8,047 nucleotides of DNA, from contig CAMNNG010000054.1 in the NCBI GenBank assembly GCA_946545145.1, positions 1 to 8,047 of the forward strand, in the 5' to 3' direction. Position numbers and translations under genes: made by a program. This document shows positions 6,574 to 8,047 of this stretch, one piece after another; within the stretch, counting starts at the first letter, position 1, and every line of letters begins with the position of its first letter. A model generated the notes under the pieces. That model worked only from the letters and a program-made list of their open reading frames with translations, did not search any database and had not been told where the DNA came from. The DNA is from an uncultured Bacillota bacterium (lineage in GTDB: Bacteria > Bacillota > Clostridia > Peptostreptococcales > Anaerovoracaceae).

Positions 6574-6885
6574 TTATGAAATCGGTACTTTGATCTGCTG
6601 ACCGATATTCACGTTAGCTGTGTCGAGTTCATTGAACTTCTGAAGTGTGTATACGGCGTGACGCATATCGCTGTCCGTATCACTCATGTATTCATCAGCG
6701 ATATCCCAGAGCGTATCTCCGGCAGCGACTTCAACTGTGATGTATTTCTGAACAGTCTCGCCGTTGGCCTGGTCAGCGCCCATGGTCATATTGAATACTG
6801 TAAGCATTCCCAGGAGAACTATCGTGATGAATATGATGAATCTGACTTTTGACTTTATCCTGAAATGTGTTCTTGTTCTTTCCAT
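6574..6885 (-). CDS. Small membrane-anchored LysM protein, YneA-like SOS cell-division inhibitor candidate
   Basis: The product is 103 residues. The start is ATG 6885 (minus strand) behind GGGGAG with seven bases between. Order: basic N-terminus (MERTRTHFRIKSKVR), one membrane segment at about 16-35, a short linker, and a LysM domain at about 48-101 (VEVAAGDTLWDIADEY through NIGQQIKVP), which would face the cell wall and bind peptidoglycan glycans. Family knowledge: Bacillus subtilis YneA (about 105 residues, one membrane segment plus LysM) blocks division during the SOS response and is controlled by LexA. Size, topology and especially the three LexA-like boxes at its promoter support the same role here; sequence similarity outside the LysM core cannot be judged by eye. 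YneA usually lies beside lexA, which is absent from this window. It follows the VTT gene on the same strand after 196 bases. Alternative: a generic LysM cell-wall protein. Confidence 0.85.
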   Translation of the reverse strand: MERTRTHFRIKSKVRFIIFITIVLLGMLTVFNMTMGADQANGETVQKYITVEVAAGDTLWDIADEYMSDTDSDMRHAVYTLQKFNELDTANVNIGQQIKVPIS

Positions 6886-6907
6886 TGTATTACTCCCCTT
6901 TGCCCTG

Positions 6908-6921
6908 CAAACGTTTGTTCT
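6908..6921 (-). promoter_or_regulatory. LexA-like SOS box C (at transcription start)
   Basis: Read on the minus strand: AGAACAAACGTTTG. It matches GAAC-N4-GTTC at 7 of 8 defined bases (final C is T). It lies just downstream of the predicted start, where a bound repressor would block initiation. Its centre is 29 bases from that of box B. Confidence 0.6.
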
Positions 6922-6928
6922 TTTCTAC

Positions 6929-6957
6929 AATATAGCAGAATGGATGTTCGTTGTCAA
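6929..6957 (-). promoter_or_regulatory. Promoter of the LysM gene
   Basis: On the minus strand, TTGACA (6957-6952) and TATATT (6934-6929) are separated by exactly 17 bases, a near-consensus sigma-A promoter. Transcription would start near 6922 and leave a leader of about 37 bases. Such a strong core promoter surrounded by repressor-like boxes fits a gene kept off until damage. Confidence 0.8.
6937..6950 (-). promoter_or_regulatory. LexA-like SOS box B (between -35 and -10)
   Basis: Read on the minus strand: CGAACATCCATTCT, 7 of 8 defined bases of GAAC-N4-GTTC (first G of the second half is A). It lies entirely inside the promoter's 17-base spacer (6935-6951), so occupancy would exclude RNA polymerase. 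Confidence 0.65.
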
Positions 6958-6966
6958 CAAAAATAT

Positions 6967-6980
6967 TGAACAATTGTTCG
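6967..6980 (-). promoter_or_regulatory. LexA-like SOS box A (upstream of -35)
   Basis: Read on the minus strand: CGAACAATTGTTCA. The core GAACAATTGTTC (6968-6979) is a perfect palindrome and matches all 8 defined bases of the Gram-positive LexA (DinR) consensus GAAC-N4-GTTC. It ends 10 bases upstream of the -35, and its centre is 30 bases from that of box B. Confidence 0.8.
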
Positions 6981-7024
6981 TAAAATAGGGCGAAAAAGGG
7001 GTATATTTGTTCTTTTTTGAGAGA

Positions 7025-7058
7025 TTAGTTTACGTGTAATATGCTTATAGTAAACCAA
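7025..7058. repeat. Imperfect inverted repeat downstream of the VTT gene
   Basis: TTAGTTTAC (7025-7033) pairs with GTAAACCAA (7050-7058), nine base pairs around a 16-base loop; on the minus strand one pair is a G-T wobble. It lies 23 bases past the VTT stop, where a terminator is expected, but in that direction it is followed by TCTCTC and an A-run, not T, so it is not a standard intrinsic terminator. It could stabilise the VTT mRNA 3' end. Confidence 0.4.
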
Positions 7059-7081
7059 TAGAGGTAGCTGCTTCTCCCCTT

Positions 7082-7807
7082 CTATTTGTTGTTATTCTGC
7101 ATGGAAAGAAGCCTGTCGTAGATGCCGTCGATGAAAGATGTGATCTGCTTTCTGAAGATGACACCCAGAACGCAGAGTATGACGGCTGCTGCTGCGATGA
7201 TCACGGCGATGTGGTAGCTTCCAAGAGACAGGTGCTTCCCTATCAGGATCGACGCGATCATTCCCGGCGTTCTTCCTACCATAGAAACTATAAGGAAGGG
7301 TTTCAGCTTTATCTGAGAAACGCCGGCAGCGTAATTGCAGAGATCCTTCGGGAGCCCCGGGATCAGATAAATAAGGAATACAGCCGTGATGCCGGCTCTT
7401 GAATCGAGCTTTTCGGTATAATGATCCAGCTTTTCACGGCCGAATATCAGCCTCAGAGCGTCTGTTCCCAGATATTTCGCAAGATAATAAGTAATCGTGG
7501 ATCCCATCAGAGCGCCGAGAAGAGATAATAAAAGACCGATCCAGAAGCCCCATGCTATGCCTGCGGCAAACTGGAGCCACTGTCCCGGTATTATACAAAT
7601 AACTATCTGTATGATCTGACAAAGCAGGTATATCGGCACGCTGGCCGCGTTGTTGCCTGTGATGACCTGTTTGATGCTGCTTATATCTCTGAACTGCATC
7701 ACAAGGTCATGCTGAAAAAAGTACAGGTAAGCAGGAACGCCGACGATCAGGATGATCAGAACGGCGAACTTGAGATAAGCTCTTATCCTGTCACTTTTTT
7801 CATTCAT
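7082..7807 (-). CDS. TVP38/TMEM64 (VTT domain, DedA superfamily) integral membrane protein
   Basis: The product is 241 residues, the usual family size. Hydrophobic segments lie at about 11-31, 56-74, 80-110, 141-161, 169-190 and 198-216. VTT hallmarks: a glycine-rich stretch in AAGIAWGFWIGLLLSLLGAL (81-100) and, in the second half, LIPGLPKDLCNYAAG (148-162) followed by KPFLIVSMVGRTPG. Many relatives have an arginine just before the LIP motif (F-x-x-R); here that position is Y147. Family knowledge: DedA/VTT proteins act in lipid handling; some flip undecaprenyl phosphate or phospholipids and affect envelope stress tolerance. Which lipid applies here cannot be told. The start ATG 7807 overlaps the stop of the upstream gene by 4 bases (ATGA), implying translational coupling; a weak AGGA lies 11 bases upstream. 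Confidence 0.9.
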   Translation of the reverse strand: MNEKSDRIRAYLKFAVLIILIVGVPAYLYFFQHDLVMQFRDISSIKQVITGNNAASVPIYLLCQIIQIVICIIPGQWLQFAAGIAWGFWIGLLLSLLGALMGSTITYYLAKYLGTDALRLIFGREKLDHYTEKLDSRAGITAVFLIYLIPGLPKDLCNYAAGVSQIKLKPFLIVSMVGRTPGMIASILIGKHLSLGSYHIAVIIAAAAVILCVLGVIFRKQITSFIDGIYDRLLSMQNNNK

Positions 7808-8047
7808 ATAGTTACCAGTCCTGCTTTTACCATGTTGTCGACGGCTTTGATGACACCGAATTTCGAGTGTTCATATGTAAGGCCGCCCTGGAAATATACG
7901 ATGTACGGTTCTCTTATAGGACCGTCGCATGAAAGTTCGATGCTGCTTCCCTGGATGAAGGCTCCGGCTGCCATGATGACCTGGTCATCATAACCGGGCA
8001 TATCCCACGGGAGCGGAGTTACGAACGAGTCCACAGGAGCGGCGTTC
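7804..8047 (-). CDS. PLP-dependent 'aluminum resistance / methionine gamma-lyase family' protein (partial, C-terminal 80 residues)
   Basis: The frame is open from the window's right edge (first full codon 8046-8044) to TGA at 7806-7804. Visible residues begin NAAPVDSFVTPLPWDMPGYD and continue with DQVIMAAGAFIQGSSIELS, DGPIREPYIVYFQGGLTYEH and the end KAGLVTI. Family knowledge: these stretches are characteristic of the C-terminal part of the aluminium-resistance family (Alum_res; relative of B. subtilis YnbB), fold-type I PLP enzymes of about 400 residues often annotated as methionine gamma-lyase family. The PLP lysine and most of the enzyme lie outside the window, and the true substrate is uncertain. 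A GTG at 8034 can look like a start but lies inside the conserved region. The stop overlaps the VTT start by 4 bases, so the two probably form an operon. Confidence 0.9.
   Translation of the reverse strand, partial: NAAPVDSFVTPLPWDMPGYDDQVIMAAGAFIQGSSIELSCDGPIREPYIVYFQGGLTYEHSKFGVIKAVDNMVKAGLVTI

Larger units (their letters stand above)
6248..6575. repeat. Short matching sequences bounding the non-coding interval
   Basis: TGGACCA (6248-6254) and TGGTCCA (6564-6570) are a 7-base inverted pair. Overlapping them, CCATATTT occurs as an exact 8-base direct pair at 6252-6259 and 6568-6575, the second copy running into the LysM stop codon (6574-6576). This could be the edge of a small inserted element, but the sequences are short and the inverted pair is nearly self-complementary, so chance is quite possible. 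Confidence 0.25.

Noticed and set aside
7000..7013. Fourth LexA box
   Set aside because: Only the GTTCT half-site matches; the other half (GGTAT) does not, and the spacing is 33 rather than 29-30.
7025..7058. Intrinsic terminator of the VTT gene, or a tRNA
   Set aside because: No T-run follows the stem on the minus strand, and there is no cloverleaf or T-arm consensus.

Overview
The window looks like chromosomal DNA from an anaerobic, low-to-moderate GC member of the Firmicutes, class Clostridia. Four things point there: the order alaS - ireB (UPF0297) - ruvX, strong GGAG-type ribosome binding sites, a ferredoxin-fused aldo/keto reductase, and SOS boxes of the Gram-positive GAAC-N4-GTTC type. 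The genus cannot be told. No tRNA, rRNA, CRISPR array or intact insertion sequence is visible. Most of the window is core-genome material; the less ordinary parts lie between about 6220 and 7080.

Left part (1-974, minus strand): an aldo/keto reductase with a C-terminal 2x[4Fe-4S] ferredoxin module, cut at its C-terminus by the window edge. It diverges from alaS, and the two predicted promoters overlap.

Middle (1086-6166, plus strand): alaS (alanyl-tRNA synthetase), ireB (regulator of the PASTA Ser/Thr kinase system), ruvX/yqgF (RNase H-fold nuclease for pre-16S rRNA and/or Holliday junctions), then a membrane-anchored VanW-domain protein of the cell envelope. Extended -10 promoters precede ireB and the VanW gene. 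A hairpin lies between ireB and ruvX. The UPF0473 gene that often follows ruvX is absent, and the VanW gene is in its place. A hairpin with T-runs on both sides (6187-6220) can end transcription arriving from either strand.

Non-coding stretch (6221-6573): about 350 bases with no gene but much potential secondary structure, including a four-helix nested inverted repeat at 6395-6490 and a second hairpin that reuses the same GGTCA/TGACC sequences. It lies between the stop codon of the minus-strand LysM gene and the shared terminator, so it is probably that gene's 3' untranslated region, unless a small mobile element or an unrecognised RNA gene sits there.

Right part (6574-8047, minus strand): a PLP-dependent 'aluminum resistance / methionine gamma-lyase family' gene (C-terminal 80 residues only) overlaps by 4 bases the start of a VTT/TVP38-family membrane protein. 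After 196 bases comes a small membrane-anchored LysM protein resembling the SOS-induced division inhibitor YneA. Its promoter (TTGACA-N17-TATATT) carries three LexA-like boxes at about 30-base spacing: one upstream, one between -35 and -10, one at the transcription start. No lexA gene is in the window. This damage-controlled promoter is the best-supported biological observation here.
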